Part shown: positions 11,179 through 21,015 of the stretch, in pieces
How positions within the stretch are numbered: position 1 is the first letter of the stretch
How the letters are laid out: each line of letters begins with the position of its first letter
From: Asparagopsis taxiformis
Lineage: Eukaryota > Rhodophyta > Florideophyceae > Bonnemaisoniales > Bonnemaisoniaceae
Length of the DNA stretch: 48,167 nucleotides
Direction of reading: 5' to 3'
Assembly (NCBI GenBank): GCA_030407315.1
Contig: JALQPE010000872.1
Location: 1 to 48,167, forward strand
Made by a program: the position numbers and the translations under genes
Notes under the pieces: model-generated
Told to the model about the DNA's origin: nothing
Seen by the model: only the letters and a program-made list of their open reading frames with translations
The model's database searches: none

Positions 11179-13464
11179 ATGCCGCCGCGTATTGCGAAGA
11201 AAGCTCCAAAGCCTCCGGGCCTCCAGAAAACCCGGTCAGCAGCTGCTGTATCGAGTGCCCGACAATCCCGTGCGAAGAAGCGGTCTGGGCCTACCGGCAG
11301 CATTGAACCGCGGTCCGGTAGTCGCAAGACGGACCGGCGCAGAACTGGGGATCCGCAGCGAGAAAGTGAGGAAGGAGGAACGGCGCGGAGAGAGATGGGG
11401 CTTGACCGAGGCAAGCGTGCTCGCAGGGACAGTGAACATCATGATGATGACATGATAGTGGCTCAAAACATGTTGGAATTGCGGCAGAGTGCTATGGCAA
11501 AGGTAGTTCCTCCCGGGTTGGCAGATGCGGAGGTGCTGCAGACGGAGTCCCAGCCGGGGGCTTCCGACACACTGGAGGCTGTGACCCCCACTGCGCCAAC
11601 TATGCCGAGTACATCAGCCCCAGCAGGTAATGCAGTCAGGGACCCGAGGATAGCGGCAAGGGATGTTGTTTCTGAGCAACGTTCACAGGATGCCAACTAT
11701 CATCGGCGGTCAGGTGGTACTGAGGGGAGAGAGCAGCCGGAGTGCGGGCCTCGTCACAACAGAGTGTCATTGGTGCCAAATATGCGCGTAACGCCCCCGC
11801 GACGTCAGGCTATTGGCGATGGAGGACATCATATTCCCGATAGCGTGGGAGATGGGGGGACGGTGAGGGCAGAGAGGTTGCATCCGCCGGAATCCATCGA
11901 TTTAATGGCGAGTCGCATCAATGCGCAGAAGAAGAAGATCGCGGAGCTGGAAAAAAAAGTGTTTAGCCAGGACATAGCAAACAAGGCGCTCACCACGGAG
12001 ATTGTTGCGTTGGAGGCTAAGGTGAAGACTCTGCAGGCGGAAAATGCCAGCCTTACTGCAATTGCGAGAACAGGTAGAATCAGTGATCACGGTGGCGGTA
12101 AGTCGAAAATACAGAAAGCCATTCCTGTGAAATACCTTGGAGTTCTTAGGGCGGTTGAGGAAAACCTGACAAAGTGGTGCAAGAACGAGACTATGGAGCT
12201 GGACCCTATAGCGGAACAAACGCAGAGACGTTGGACTGGACGTACCATCGAGGTAGAGCCGGTAGAAGGGACACTTTGGAGCGAAAACGGTGTAGGATAT
12301 ATTGCTACCCCTCCGGGCTATATCATCAAGAATCTGCAGTGGTATACACCTTCGTACAGGGACGAGAGTGATCTGCTGAATGACTTGGTGCGACACGTAC
12401 TGCGTCAAAGTCCGTGGTGTGATGTGTTTTCCGATGAGGAGCAGCGTGTGTGCTGTCAAGAGGCTGTGGCGGGGAGCAAGGAATTGAAAGTGAAGGTGAC
12501 GCAGAAACTGTCCGACGTGATGAGTGCACGGAAGCGTAATGCGAGGGACAGATTGTTCGGTTCGCTGGGGTACACGAAATTAATGTCTAGATGCACGATG
12601 CTGACGACGCGAGCTGAGATGGACGAGCGAGAGGAACAAAAGCGCGAAGCGTCTGAGAAGCTTTTGAAACGGGAAAGTAACGGTGATTTGGATATGGGGA
12701 GGTGGCGAACGGCACCGTTCTCAGAGCTGCGATACAGCAAAGGCTTGGTTCCTGACAGCTTCGAAATGGAAGTGAATGGTGATGCATGGTTTAACAACCG
12801 AGTAGCTGTGAATGTGCTGGACATCTTCAGGGGTTATTCGATACGACCAGAACAAGTAATGGACATAGAGACGAGCATACTAACGCTGGCGCGCCTGGAT
12901 GCTTGGCTAGTGACTACTGTGGAGTGTTTGGATGAACCGAAGGGGAAAGGAGGTGCACGGCAGAAGGAGTTTACAAGGCGGTACAGTCAATATGTGGGGG
13001 TAGCTTTTCAGCAATTAGTTGGTATGGTGGTGTACTGCATGTCTTGTCTCCAAGGCTCGCAAGCAAGGGAAGAAACGGACGTTGTCGAGAGCGAACAGCG
13101 GACTAGTGCACAGTCACGGCATGTGTTTGCAAGCCGTACTGTGACGAGAGAGGCTGTTGAAGTGTGGCAAAGCGGAGAGGGGTCTGGAATTGTTCATGTC
13201 GTTGATGATGTAAACCGCTGCTCATCACTTGTTCTAGTGTCCGAGGATTGGATTCAATCGCATATTACGTCAAACCTCGGTGCTGTAATGGATTGTGTGA
13301 TTGCGCAAGGACTAATTGGCGCAGAACTTTTCGTCGTTGACCCATATGCTGGACACCTGAGTGCAAACCTGAATGTCGAAATCAATGCCCCACAGTATGG
13401 GGGCATGGAGCGGCGCCATGCAGCCACTGCTGATAACGGTTTTGGCGTAATGGAGGATGGTTGA
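11179..13464 (+). CDS. Coiled-coil protein paired with the transposase
   Basis: This 761-residue open frame has no recognised family. The N-terminus (1-100) is rich in Lys/Arg/Pro/Ser with nuclear-localisation-like clusters (RAKKRSG, RGKRARR). Residues 100-235 are low-complexity and probably disordered. Residues ~241-295 (from LMASRINAQKKKIAELEKK) form a clear heptad coiled coil. The remaining ~450 residues look globular, with a basic stretch near 450-460 (MSARKRNARDR) and an aliphatic C-terminal part. It is tail-to-tail with the transposase and is probably the element's second protein, comparable in position to the accessory proteins of two-gene CACTA elements. A DNA-binding or complex-assembly role is a guess. 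The alternative is a host gene caught beside the transposase. Confidence 0.75.
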   Translation: MPPRIAKKAPKPPGLQKTRSAAAVSSARQSRAKKRSGPTGSIEPRSGSRKTDRRRTGDPQRESEEGGTARREMGLDRGKRARRDSEHHDDDMIVAQNMLELRQSAMAKVVPPGLADAEVLQTESQPGASDTLEAVTPTAPTMPSTSAPAGNAVRDPRIAARDVVSEQRSQDANYHRRSGGTEGREQPECGPRHNRVSLVPNMRVTPPRRQAIGDGGHHIPDSVGDGGTVRAERLHPPESIDLMASRINAQKKKIAELEKKVFSQDIANKALTTEIVALEAKVKTLQAENASLTAIARTGRISDHGGGKSKIQKAIPVKYLGVLRAVEENLTKWCKNETMELDPIAEQTQRRWTGRTIEVEPVEGTLWSENGVGYIATPPGYIIKNLQWYTPSYRDESDLLNDLVRHVLRQSPWCDVFSDEEQRVCCQEAVAGSKELKVKVTQKLSDVMSARKRNARDRLFGSLGYTKLMSRCTMLTTRAEMDEREEQKREASEKLLKRESNGDLDMGRWRTAPFSELRYSKGLVPDSFEMEVNGDAWFNNRVAVNVLDIFRGYSIRPEQVMDIETSILTLARLDAWLVTTVECLDEPKGKGGARQKEFTRRYSQYVGVAFQQLVGMVVYCMSCLQGSQAREETDVVESEQRTSAQSRHVFASRTVTREAVEVWQSGEGSGIVHVVDDVNRCSSLVLVSEDWIQSHITSNLGAVMDCVIAQGLIGAELFVVDPYAGHLSANLNVEINAPQYGGMERRHAATADNGFGVMEDG

Positions 13465-13541
13465 AATTAGTGCAGTAAATGTGACGTTGACTAGAAGGTT
13501 TATCATGTAGTACATTATCAATAGAGTGCTGCGATTTAGAT

Positions 13542-16500
13542 TTATTCTTCTTCATTATCATCTGTGAATTGGTAATCAGTGTTGGTGTAGAAGCGGTTGA
13601 GATAGAAACGGTGGTCCGACCAGTGCATTTGTTTCGTAAATGGCTTGACTGGAAAGTTACTTCGTACGATGTGCACGGTGCCAGATATAGTAGATGCAGG
13701 AATGAGGTCAAACCAAGGACCACCTGCACTGTGGGATGCAGTGTCATTGCTGTCAACGGATCCGTTGTCCGGGTCCCATGTGGACCACTTTAAACAAATG
13801 CACCCAAGTGATTTTTCCACAGCGGTTTTTGGGGCAAAGCAGGTCATATACTGAACGAAAGCGAGTTCTACAGGTTGAAACAGGTTTGGAGACTGCAGGC
13901 GTACCAGTGCCAGGACGCGCCCTACCCATATGGTTCTGTAGTCATCGGCAGTTCCGGAGATGACGACAAAGGAGTACTGCGATCTCTTTGCGGGGCCGAA
14001 CGATGAAGTTGCAAAGACGCGCTGCTGCTTGTGCCTCGACACGTTTGTGGGGCGAAGCATGCCACTGTGCGGGTCAAAGTCGTCGGCATCTGGGACGTAC
14101 CCTCCCATGACGTAGGCGGACTTTACCACGGTGACGGAAATGTCCATGTCATGTATTGGAGGGCCTTCTGCCGTGGCGCGCAGTCTAGCGAGGGTGAGGA
14201 ACGCTTGTGCAGCTGTGTCACCGAGTTGCTGGAATAGCGTTATGGTGCCAGACGGGAACGAGGAGTTGTGCAGCGGCAAAAGAGTGGCAGGATCGGGCTG
14301 TCCGTCGATATCTGCAACGAGGAGGGTTGCATCGGGCAGCAGGGAGGCAAAGTCGTGCAGTGCAACGGTGAATCCGTCGCGAACGAGTACTGCACCGTCT
14401 GTGGGCGATATCATGCGTGCGTTTCCCAATGTGTTCGATGGGGTATGACCAGTTGGAGTGGCCAAGGAGAATTCCATGTGGCGAATAGTCTCTTCCATGG
14501 CTGTGGAGCGCCTTCGAGAGGTTTTCCTATAACTCTGTTTGAACAGAAGATGCGAGTGTTCGTAGGGGCCTGCATCAATGTGTTCCAGGGCGCCATATCT
14601 CTGCAAGTCACCGGGAAGATGGTCTAGAAGATGGAACTTGAAAGTTTTGAGACCTGTGGTGTGGAATGGGCCGAGGGTGGAGAGCATTGATTGTTTGAAA
14701 TAGGAAATGGAGTTCTGGAGGCTTTCTAGTTCGGCGGCAGTCCAGTGCTTGATGCGACCGCGTTTCATGACCCATGCGACGAGGTCAGAGTATTGCGTGC
14801 AGATGGAAGTGAGGGGGGCTGTATCTACTTCGTCACAGCATGTGTCAATGAATGCTGCGATGAAAGGGAACACCATGTCGACATGGTGATAGTCTTTGGC
14901 TGCGAGCATGCCGCGTATGCCGTCCTCCGTGAAGAGGCCGTTCAAATTGGTGCCCTTCTCACCCTTGGAGAAGTCGACATGAAGACCGGTGATGTAGTAG
15001 TCGCGTTCGATAGCGGACAGAATGCTGTTTGAGCCGGCGAGGATGGATTTTTTCACCTTCTTGAAGGTGCGAGGTGTCCCGGAATGGGAGGCAGTGGTGG
15101 TGAGGTCTGGGGAGCTGAGGCGGTGGACAATGCACTGTTTGATGAGCTTTGAGATGCCGAGGTGGAGATTGTGCAGAGGCTCGAAGGAGAAAATGTTGTA
15201 GGGGTCTAGGGGACTGTTGGTGGGTAAAAGAGCGGTCGATTCGAGGACAGAGTGTTGTTCGAGGAGGGAGAGAGCTTCGAGCGGAGCAGTTGTATGCTCC
15301 TGAGCGCTCTCTTGGCGTGCAGAGCGTGTATCATCGAGGGAGCGGGGCTGGTGTGGCGCGGTGGATTCAAGTTGAGTGGCGGGGATGTAGCAGCGGTGGC
15401 AGGGATGTGTGGTGGTAGTGCTGTTGCGAGTGCATGAGAGCTCTTTGGCCTCTGGAAAGTCGCAGCAATAATTGGCTAGGATGGGAAAGCATTGGCGGGC
15501 AGTTGCAGTGGAGTCTGTGCAGGGGAACCCGGAAGAGAACGCGGTGGATAGGGACGAAAACACTTTTTCGAGTGCTTTATGAAGAATATCAATTTTGCGA
15601 GCGCGACTAGCAGAACTAGAGGTTGTCGGCATTTCATCACCGAACAAGGCGTTGGACGAAGGGTTAACAATGTACGGAAGATACCCGACGATGGTGAGGC
15701 CGGTACGGATGCAGTGGCGACGGAGGGGGGCGGAGAAGTTGAGCAGTGTGACGTGTATGGGGTATGCGACGATTGCGGAGCTCTTGAGGCTTGTGCTGCT
15801 CTTGTCGGAGTACACTTGGAGGAGGCCGGCAAAGGAGGAAGCGGTGGGATCATTTTCCTCTGCCCATACGACCTGTGGATCTTCCGAGAGCTGCACGCGC
15901 TGTCTAGTAACCTGGTGCAGCGTTTTCGCGAATTCTGTGTGTAGGGGATGAGAAAATATTGCGGTGCCGTCTGGGGCGGTCTGTGGGGAGGGGTGGAAGA
16001 GAGTATTTTGGTCGTTAGCCAGTGCTAACTGCCTGCGGAGCATGTCGACTGGGTCGCGGAGGTACAGCTGTGCCGAGTACTTACCAGTTTTGTCTGGAAT
16101 GATGTGGCTCTTGTAACCTTCGGTGCGGAAATGTGTTTCGACCATGGAAGCGGTAACGTGGCGACATTCTTCTACGGTGCGAACGGCGCTGTTGAACTTT
16201 TCTAGGGAGAATGCGGGGTCTTGTAGGATGGTGATGACTTCGCTCACGCGGCCAGCGCCGGCCTTGTACTCGAGGGTTGTGAGACTGGCGGCGAGGGATT
16301 GCACGAGGAGGTCTGCGCGGGAGGGGGTTGAGGTTGGTGGCAGTGGAGCGTCACAGGGTGAGTCGCTGGAGGAAGCACGACCAGATTCTGGGTCTGGGGA
16401 GCTGGGTTGCGGGGAATCATGGTCGCCGTTTCGAGCAGGCTCATGGGTGACGGCAGGGACACGAGCGTTGTTGAAATGTTGGGGAGAGGGGTTGAAACGG

Positions 16501-16580
16501 TAGCGACACGTTCGCTCATGCAGCGCGAGCGCATAAGCATCTACGCAGTAGTAGAAGCACCCTTCATACTTGCATTCCAT
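13542..16580 (-). CDS. Plavaka-like transposase (CACTA superfamily)
   Basis: This 1,012-residue open frame starts with a zinc-finger-like unit, C3-x4-C8-x12-H21-x3-C25. A Ser/Pro-rich linker (~50-90) follows. Residues 256-303 carry the family hallmark: YSDKSS, then YPIHVTLLNF, then the LRR...GYLPY segment. Plavaka transposases have SDKT...YPVYLTIGNI...R...GYLP there, and the Asp of SDK (D259) is the expected first acidic residue. Next come ILANYCCDFPEA with a Cys pair (CHRC, ~394-397), FSFEPLHNLHLGISK (~464-478) and the E/H-rich LEHIDAGPYEHSH (~665-677). The function would be cut-and-paste DNA transposition in the nucleus. Plavaka elements are best known from fungi, so this one may be divergent. 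The family call rests on motif reading only. Confidence 0.72.
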   Translation of the reverse strand: MECKYEGCFYYCVDAYALALHERTCRYRFNPSPQHFNNARVPAVTHEPARNGDHDSPQPSSPDPESGRASSSDSPCDAPLPPTSTPSRADLLVQSLAASLTTLEYKAGAGRVSEVITILQDPAFSLEKFNSAVRTVEECRHVTASMVETHFRTEGYKSHIIPDKTGKYSAQLYLRDPVDMLRRQLALANDQNTLFHPSPQTAPDGTAIFSHPLHTEFAKTLHQVTRQRVQLSEDPQVVWAEENDPTASSFAGLLQVYSDKSSTSLKSSAIVAYPIHVTLLNFSAPLRRHCIRTGLTIVGYLPYIVNPSSNALFGDEMPTTSSSASRARKIDILHKALEKVFSSLSTAFSSGFPCTDSTATARQCFPILANYCCDFPEAKELSCTRNSTTTTHPCHRCYIPATQLESTAPHQPRSLDDTRSARQESAQEHTTAPLEALSLLEQHSVLESTALLPTNSPLDPYNIFSFEPLHNLHLGISKLIKQCIVHRLSSPDLTTTASHSGTPRTFKKVKKSILAGSNSILSAIERDYYITGLHVDFSKGEKGTNLNGLFTEDGIRGMLAAKDYHHVDMVFPFIAAFIDTCCDEVDTAPLTSICTQYSDLVAWVMKRGRIKHWTAAELESLQNSISYFKQSMLSTLGPFHTTGLKTFKFHLLDHLPGDLQRYGALEHIDAGPYEHSHLLFKQSYRKTSRRRSTAMEETIRHMEFSLATPTGHTPSNTLGNARMISPTDGAVLVRDGFTVALHDFASLLPDATLLVADIDGQPDPATLLPLHNSSFPSGTITLFQQLGDTAAQAFLTLARLRATAEGPPIHDMDISVTVVKSAYVMGGYVPDADDFDPHSGMLRPTNVSRHKQQRVFATSSFGPAKRSQYSFVVISGTADDYRTIWVGRVLALVRLQSPNLFQPVELAFVQYMTCFAPKTAVEKSLGCICLKWSTWDPDNGSVDSNDTASHSAGGPWFDLIPASTISGTVHIVRSNFPVKPFTKQMHWSDHRFYLNRFYTNTDYQFTDDNEEE

Positions 16581-16900
16581 GTCGAGTTTTGACGCAAAAG
16601 GGAGGATTGCGAGCTGAACAGGGGAGACTGTGCCGTCCAGATGCGACCAATTTTATTTTTGTGGTGCTTTCGAGACTTGGAATGTAACGTGTTCGTAGTT
16701 TTTTGGGTAGTAGTTTTGTGCTCACTCCAGCTGACATCCCAACGGTGGAATTTAACCGAGAGTTCAATCATTTCCAACTGTTACATCACATTGCGTGCTG
16801 GCAACGTGTGCATGGAAGGACGAACGACTGCCCTGGGAGATGAATTTTCAATTAATTCATTTGTAATAATAAACTTTTTTATTTCCAAACTTCGTGGAAT

Positions 16901-17177
16901 CTGAATGTGCTTTACAGCGGATATGCCACAGATCATGTAAGGAAAGCAAATGGATTCTCATATATATGATTATATGTTTATATTCGTTGTTCTCGATCCG
17001 GATCTCTTTGTTCGGGGAATCAGAGACCATGGCTTGGGCCATACTCAATCTCACTGCCGGCGATGATTTCGAGTATGCACAGCAAGACTTAAGCGGACGC
17101 AGAAAGCTGTCCGGTCGACGCCGCAGGCTCCACTCCGCCCTCATCACCGACTGATCTTCTTTGACCGACTTTGCTTT
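16901..17177. other. Unassigned sequence before the microexon array
   Basis: A short open frame (16894-17154) ends in an Arg-rich tail but has no recognisable family and could be chance. No promoter is evident. Confidence 0.3.
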
Positions 17178-17215
17178 GTACGTGCGCGAATCTTGATCAA
17201 GATTCGCGCACGTAC
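17178..17215. repeat. Perfect 38-bp palindrome
   Basis: Each arm is GTACGTGCGCGAATCTTGA followed directly by its exact complement, with no spacer. The axis lies between 17196 and 17197, and symmetry ends at 17177/17216. Confidence 0.95.
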
Positions 17216-17229
17216 CTTCGTTCCATCCT

Positions 17230-18290
17230 CTACCCTCGAGGGTATGCGTTGAGGGAAGCGTGGGTTTTGAGTCTGACTATTTCCGTTGATGCGATATTTT
17301 TCATGGGAAGCCTGTTGACTGATGGTGTGTATTGAGCGGAGGATGGAAGAGAGGTACGTGAAGTTTTGAAAGTATGCTGTGAGGGAAGGTTGATTTTGAG
17401 TCTGACTGTTGTGGTTGATTCCGATGTTGTGTAGATGATGCAGGAATGTTGATGACGGAAGGTAAGTTTCATTGAGTGCCAAGATGTGCTTTGCGAAGAT
17501 ATGGACTGCTGACTATGATTATTGTTAATTGCAAGGTTTTTGGATCATGGTTTGTATTGTGTGTAGGATGGATGAGAGGTACATTTGCGAGTTCTCAGGG
17601 TATGTAGCGAGGGAAACGTTGGTTTTCAATCTGACTGTTGCGATTGAATCCGATGTTGCGTAGGTGATGGAGGAATAGTGATGACGGAAGGTAAGTCACA
17701 TTGGGCGCCCAGACCGGTTGTGCGAAGATGCGGAATGCTGACTACTTTTCTTGGCTACACGATTACGTGATTTATGGTTTTTATTGTGTGCAGGATGGAA
17801 CAGGTAAAGTAAGTGTGCGAGTTTTGAAAGTAAGCAGCGAGGGAAGGTTGGTTTTGAGTCTGACTATTTCCGTTGATGCGATATTTTTCATTGGAAGCCT
17901 ATTGAGTCATGGTGTGTATTGTGTGGAGCGAAGGTAAGTGTGCGAGTTTTGAAAGTATGCTGTGATGGAAGGTTGGTTTTGAGTCTGACTGTTGTGGTTG
18001 ATTCCGATGTTGTGTAGATGATGCAGGAATGTTGATGACAGAAGGTAAGTTTTACTGAGCACCAAGACTTGTTTTGCGAAGATATGGACTGCTGACTTTG
18101 ATTATTCATTGCAAGGTTTTTGGATCATGGTTTGTATTTTGTGTAGGATGGATGATTCAGTCATCCTCTCGGAGAGGTAAGTAAGGGAGTTTCTAGGATA
18201 TCTGTCGTGGTAAGCGTTGCTTTTGAGTCTGACTGTTGTGGTTGATTCTGATGTTGTGTATGTGATGCAGGAGTGGTGAAGCAGGAACGG
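17230..18290 (+). repeat. Degenerate tandem repeat (units ~220-360 bp)
   Basis: Landmarks such as GATTCCGATGTTGTGTAGAT recur near 17419, 17642, 17999 and 18241, and TTTTGAGTCTGACT recurs between them. Spacing varies (223, 357, 242 bp) because sub-blocks were duplicated unequally. The proposed microexons lie within these units. Confidence 0.7.
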
Positions 18291-18322
18291 CAGGACTGAA
18301 GGAGAGTGAAGAAGGGATGTAG
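17342..18322 (+). CDS. Candidate gene made of tandem microexons (partial, spliced)
   Basis: Repeated sequence holds short blocks bounded by AG on the left and GT(A/G)-type donors on the right: 17342-17353 (12 nt), 17444-17461 (18), 17567-17578 (12), 17673-17690 (18), 17794-17808 (15), 18027-18044 (18), 18147-18176 (30) and 18271-18322 with a TAG stop. Donors are GTACGT or GTAAGT and most acceptors are TAG or CAG. Gaps in the regular part are 90-105 nt. Joining the first four blocks reads in frame as the near-repeated decapeptides MEERNVDDGR and MDERNSDDGR. The last two join in frame to ...ILSERSGEAGTAGLK... and a stop. The 17809-18026 stretch is degenerate and its splicing is unclear, and the 5' exons are not identified. 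The alternative is a non-coding tandem repeat with chance splice-like borders. Confidence 0.4.
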
Positions 18323-18643
18323 GAAGATGGGGAATGAAGCTGTGAGGTGTTTCTGGTATGTGTATATTTTGGGGCATACGATAGAAGTGAGAGTGCGTTT
18401 CAAGTGGTGTAAGATTTTGCTGACCATGTTCGTGTTTGATGTCTTGATGATTTAATGGGCTGGGGTGGTGTCGAGGAAAGCGGGGATGGTATTGGGAAGG
18501 AGCGTATTTTTTGTAATCTAGGTCGTGAGGGTTCTTGCAGTATGTGCGGATGGTGGTGCATGGCGTTCGGATGGTAGGGAGAACGCGATAGTGAGGGAGA
18601 TGGGTGATCGACGATATGCTGACAGGTATTTTGTATTCTGGCT
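18323..18643. other. Unassigned G-rich sequence
   Basis: Possible 3' region of the microexon candidate. I see no other gene or element. Confidence 0.35.
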
Positions 18644-18739
18644 GGATACGTATTTCCTATTCTAACCGGGTATTTATTTCCTATTCTAACCGGGTATTTA
18701 TTTCCTATTCTGACCAGATATGTATTCCCTATTCTAGAG
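18644..18739 (+). repeat. 24-bp tandem repeat, four units
   Basis: Units begin at 18644, 18668, 18692 and 18716. The two middle units differ by one base (TATTTATTTCCTATTCTAAC type) and the outer ones are more diverged. Confidence 0.9.
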
Positions 18740-18860
18740 AGACGTATTGTATACGAGCAGTTTCCTAAATGAGAGAATAAAATACGGTCCGATATGGGCC
18801 CTGAATTTACCATCCGCTGTAATTTCTTCCCTCCCGGTTTTCGCTGATATATTGTATACT

Positions 18861-19376
18861 GGATGTCGGGTCCTAGTATTCCGCCATATGTACTAGAGAA
18901 AGTGGATGTCGGGTCCTAGTATTCCGCCATATGTACTAGAGAAAGTGGATGTCGGGTCCTAGTATTCCGCCATATGTACTAGAGAAAGTGGATGTCGGGT
19001 CCTAGTATTCCGCCATATGTACTAGAGAAAGTGGATGTCGGGTCCTAGTATTCCGCCATATGTACTAGAGAAAGTGGATGTCGGGTCCTAGTATTCCGCC
19101 ATATGTACTAGAGAAAGTGGATGTCGGGTCCTAGTATTCCGCCATATGTACTAGAGAAAGTGGATGTCGGGTCCTAGTATTCCGCCATATGTACTAGAGA
19201 AAGTGGATGTCGGGTCCTAGTATTCCGCCATATGTACTAGAGAAAGTGGATGTCGGGTCCTAGTATTCCGCCATATGTACTAGAGAAAGTGGATGTCGGG
19301 TCCTAGTATTCCGCCATATGTACTAGAGAAAGTGGATGTCGGGCCCTAGTATTCCGCCATATGTACTAGAGAAAGT
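18861..19376 (+). repeat. 43-bp minisatellite, 12 units
   Basis: Twelve head-to-tail copies of a 43-bp unit start at 18861 and end at 19376, each beginning GGATGTCGGGTCCTAGTATT. They are identical by eye except for GGGCCC in the last unit at 19334. The motifs CTAGTATT and TACTAGAGAAAGTGGA recur in the 381-bp repeat to the right, so the minisatellite probably grew from that family. Confidence 0.95.
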
Positions 19377-19507
19377 GGACGTCCGCATCCAAAAAATTTT
19401 TATTTTTTTTGGACGCGGACGTTCATTTGTTCTAGTAAATCTCGGGGCCGACTAGGACCCGTACTAGAGAGACTGGACGTCCGCGTCCACTTCCGAAAAC
19501 ACAGACG

Positions 19508-19888
19508 AAGGGGGTGTGAGCGAGAGGATGAAAAAATTAAAGACGAAATTGGAGTCGACCGACAAGGAAAATTAGAGTGGTCGCCGTGATGGATGCGGAC
19601 ATCCATGTCGAGCACGGCGGCAGAAATTTCTGGGGTCGAAATTTTTGAATTTCTGAACCGGCGCCCGTCCTAGGCGGACATAGACATGGTGGAAGTCCAT
19701 CCCGAGGAGGACATCCGTGGTACTAGAAACAATGAATGTCGTCCTAGTAATACTAGACGTACTAGACCGCATGGACGTCCGGTTCTAGGCGGACATCCAA
19801 AAATACTGGACAACATGGACGTCCGCCTAGTAATACTAGGTGTACTAGAGGTTGTGGACGTCCGCGTCCATTTCCGAGAACACAGACG
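19508..19888 (+). repeat. 381-bp repeat R381, left copy
   Basis: It matches 39352-39732 in inverted orientation over its full 381 bases with few differences. It is rich in GGACGTCC palindromes and CTAGTA/TACTAG motifs. The 34 bases before it (19474-19507) nearly repeat its own last 34 bases, as expected of a unit once present in tandem. It does not have TG...CA ends, so it is not an ordinary LTR. Confidence 0.85.
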
Positions 19889-20671
19889 AGACTGGTCCAA
19901 TACTTGTTCCTTCCGCACATCGCTTATCCCGTCCGGTTGTAAATACAACCTATATGTAATTCTTCGTCGTGAGTACAATGGCAATTGGGACATGTTCCAC
20001 GAGAGTGTAGCACAAGTGACGCCGGGCCAATGGAGTTCTATCGCCTTTTCATGGGACGGGAAAATGCCCGATATCTACATTAACGGCTCCCGGGTAAACA
20101 ACTTGATCAAGTCGGCTGACAAAACTGACACCAGAATCCAGGGTAATGATCACAAGTTTCACGAGTTTGGTGTCAAGATGGATTCCAAGAGTGACTATTT
20201 CGTGGGAGATGTCAAGAACCTCGTTGTAGCGGAGGGTGCGATTACTGCGTACAATGCGCTCAAACAGCTCGGTGTTGAGGAGCAGCTTGAAAGGCATCGT
20301 TCCCCAAGACGGATGCCCTTCCAGACAGGTAAGAACGGCGTGCTGGCAGTTTACTTGAGAAATAAAGACGCTGAAGATGACAAGGACGTTCAGCTGGGTG
20401 ACGATGCTATCTGGGTGGGTGATGATGGCGTCATACTGGGAGAGAATAGTTATGTGAAAGTTCCTGCCGTGAAGTTTCAACATCATGATTTCTCTATTGG
20501 AATTTACACCAATCCGAACGGCTTCAGTAATCAACAGATGACGTTGTACAGTGATTGGAGGCATTGGTGGTCTTTTATATTCTTTCTAATTCCCGTTCCG
20601 GAGAACCAAACGTATCAGTTGGCGATACGTCTACGGCGGAATATACAACAGGGGAGTGATTTGGTGTATGT

Positions 20672-20981
20672 TGTGGCCCTTATCGGAGGAATCAGTAGCG
20701 CAGGAGGTCACTCTCGGTTGTGTGCTGTGTTTTTTTACCTCTGTCTATGTCTTCTTGGCGGTCTCGGCGATTATCTATTTAAGTAGATCGTAAGCCCTAG
20801 CGGCAATCGCGCAGAAACTAATTAGCTGCCATGTAATAACCTTCGGGTATTCACACTCCCGAAGTAGGTGCTAAATTATTACGTTGACATGTAAATATTC
20901 AGGACTGCGCATTACTGTTGTTACGTGTCTGAATAATTGCCACGTGTTGGTTAACAAGGTAGAGGGGTCATGATGGCTACA
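20672..20981 (-). repeat. LTR (3' LTR of the minus-strand element)
   Basis: 310 bp, identical by eye to 25830-26139. It begins TGTGGCCC and ends GGCTACA on the plus strand. Confidence 0.95.
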
Positions 20982-21015
20982 CAGCCCCCATGAGTTGTCG
21001 TCAGTAAACGGGAGC

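Larger units (their letters stand above)
11006..16900. mobile_element. Plavaka-like DNA transposon, approximate limits
   Basis: The element carries two convergent genes, 11179-13464 (+) and 13542-16580 (-), whose stops are 77 bases apart. The second is a Plavaka-like (CACTA-related) transposase. The left limit is set where satellite homology ends. The right limit is a guess in non-coding AT-rich sequence. I could not find terminal inverted repeats or a target duplication by eye. Both frames are long and uninterrupted, so the insertion is probably fairly young. Confidence 0.5.
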
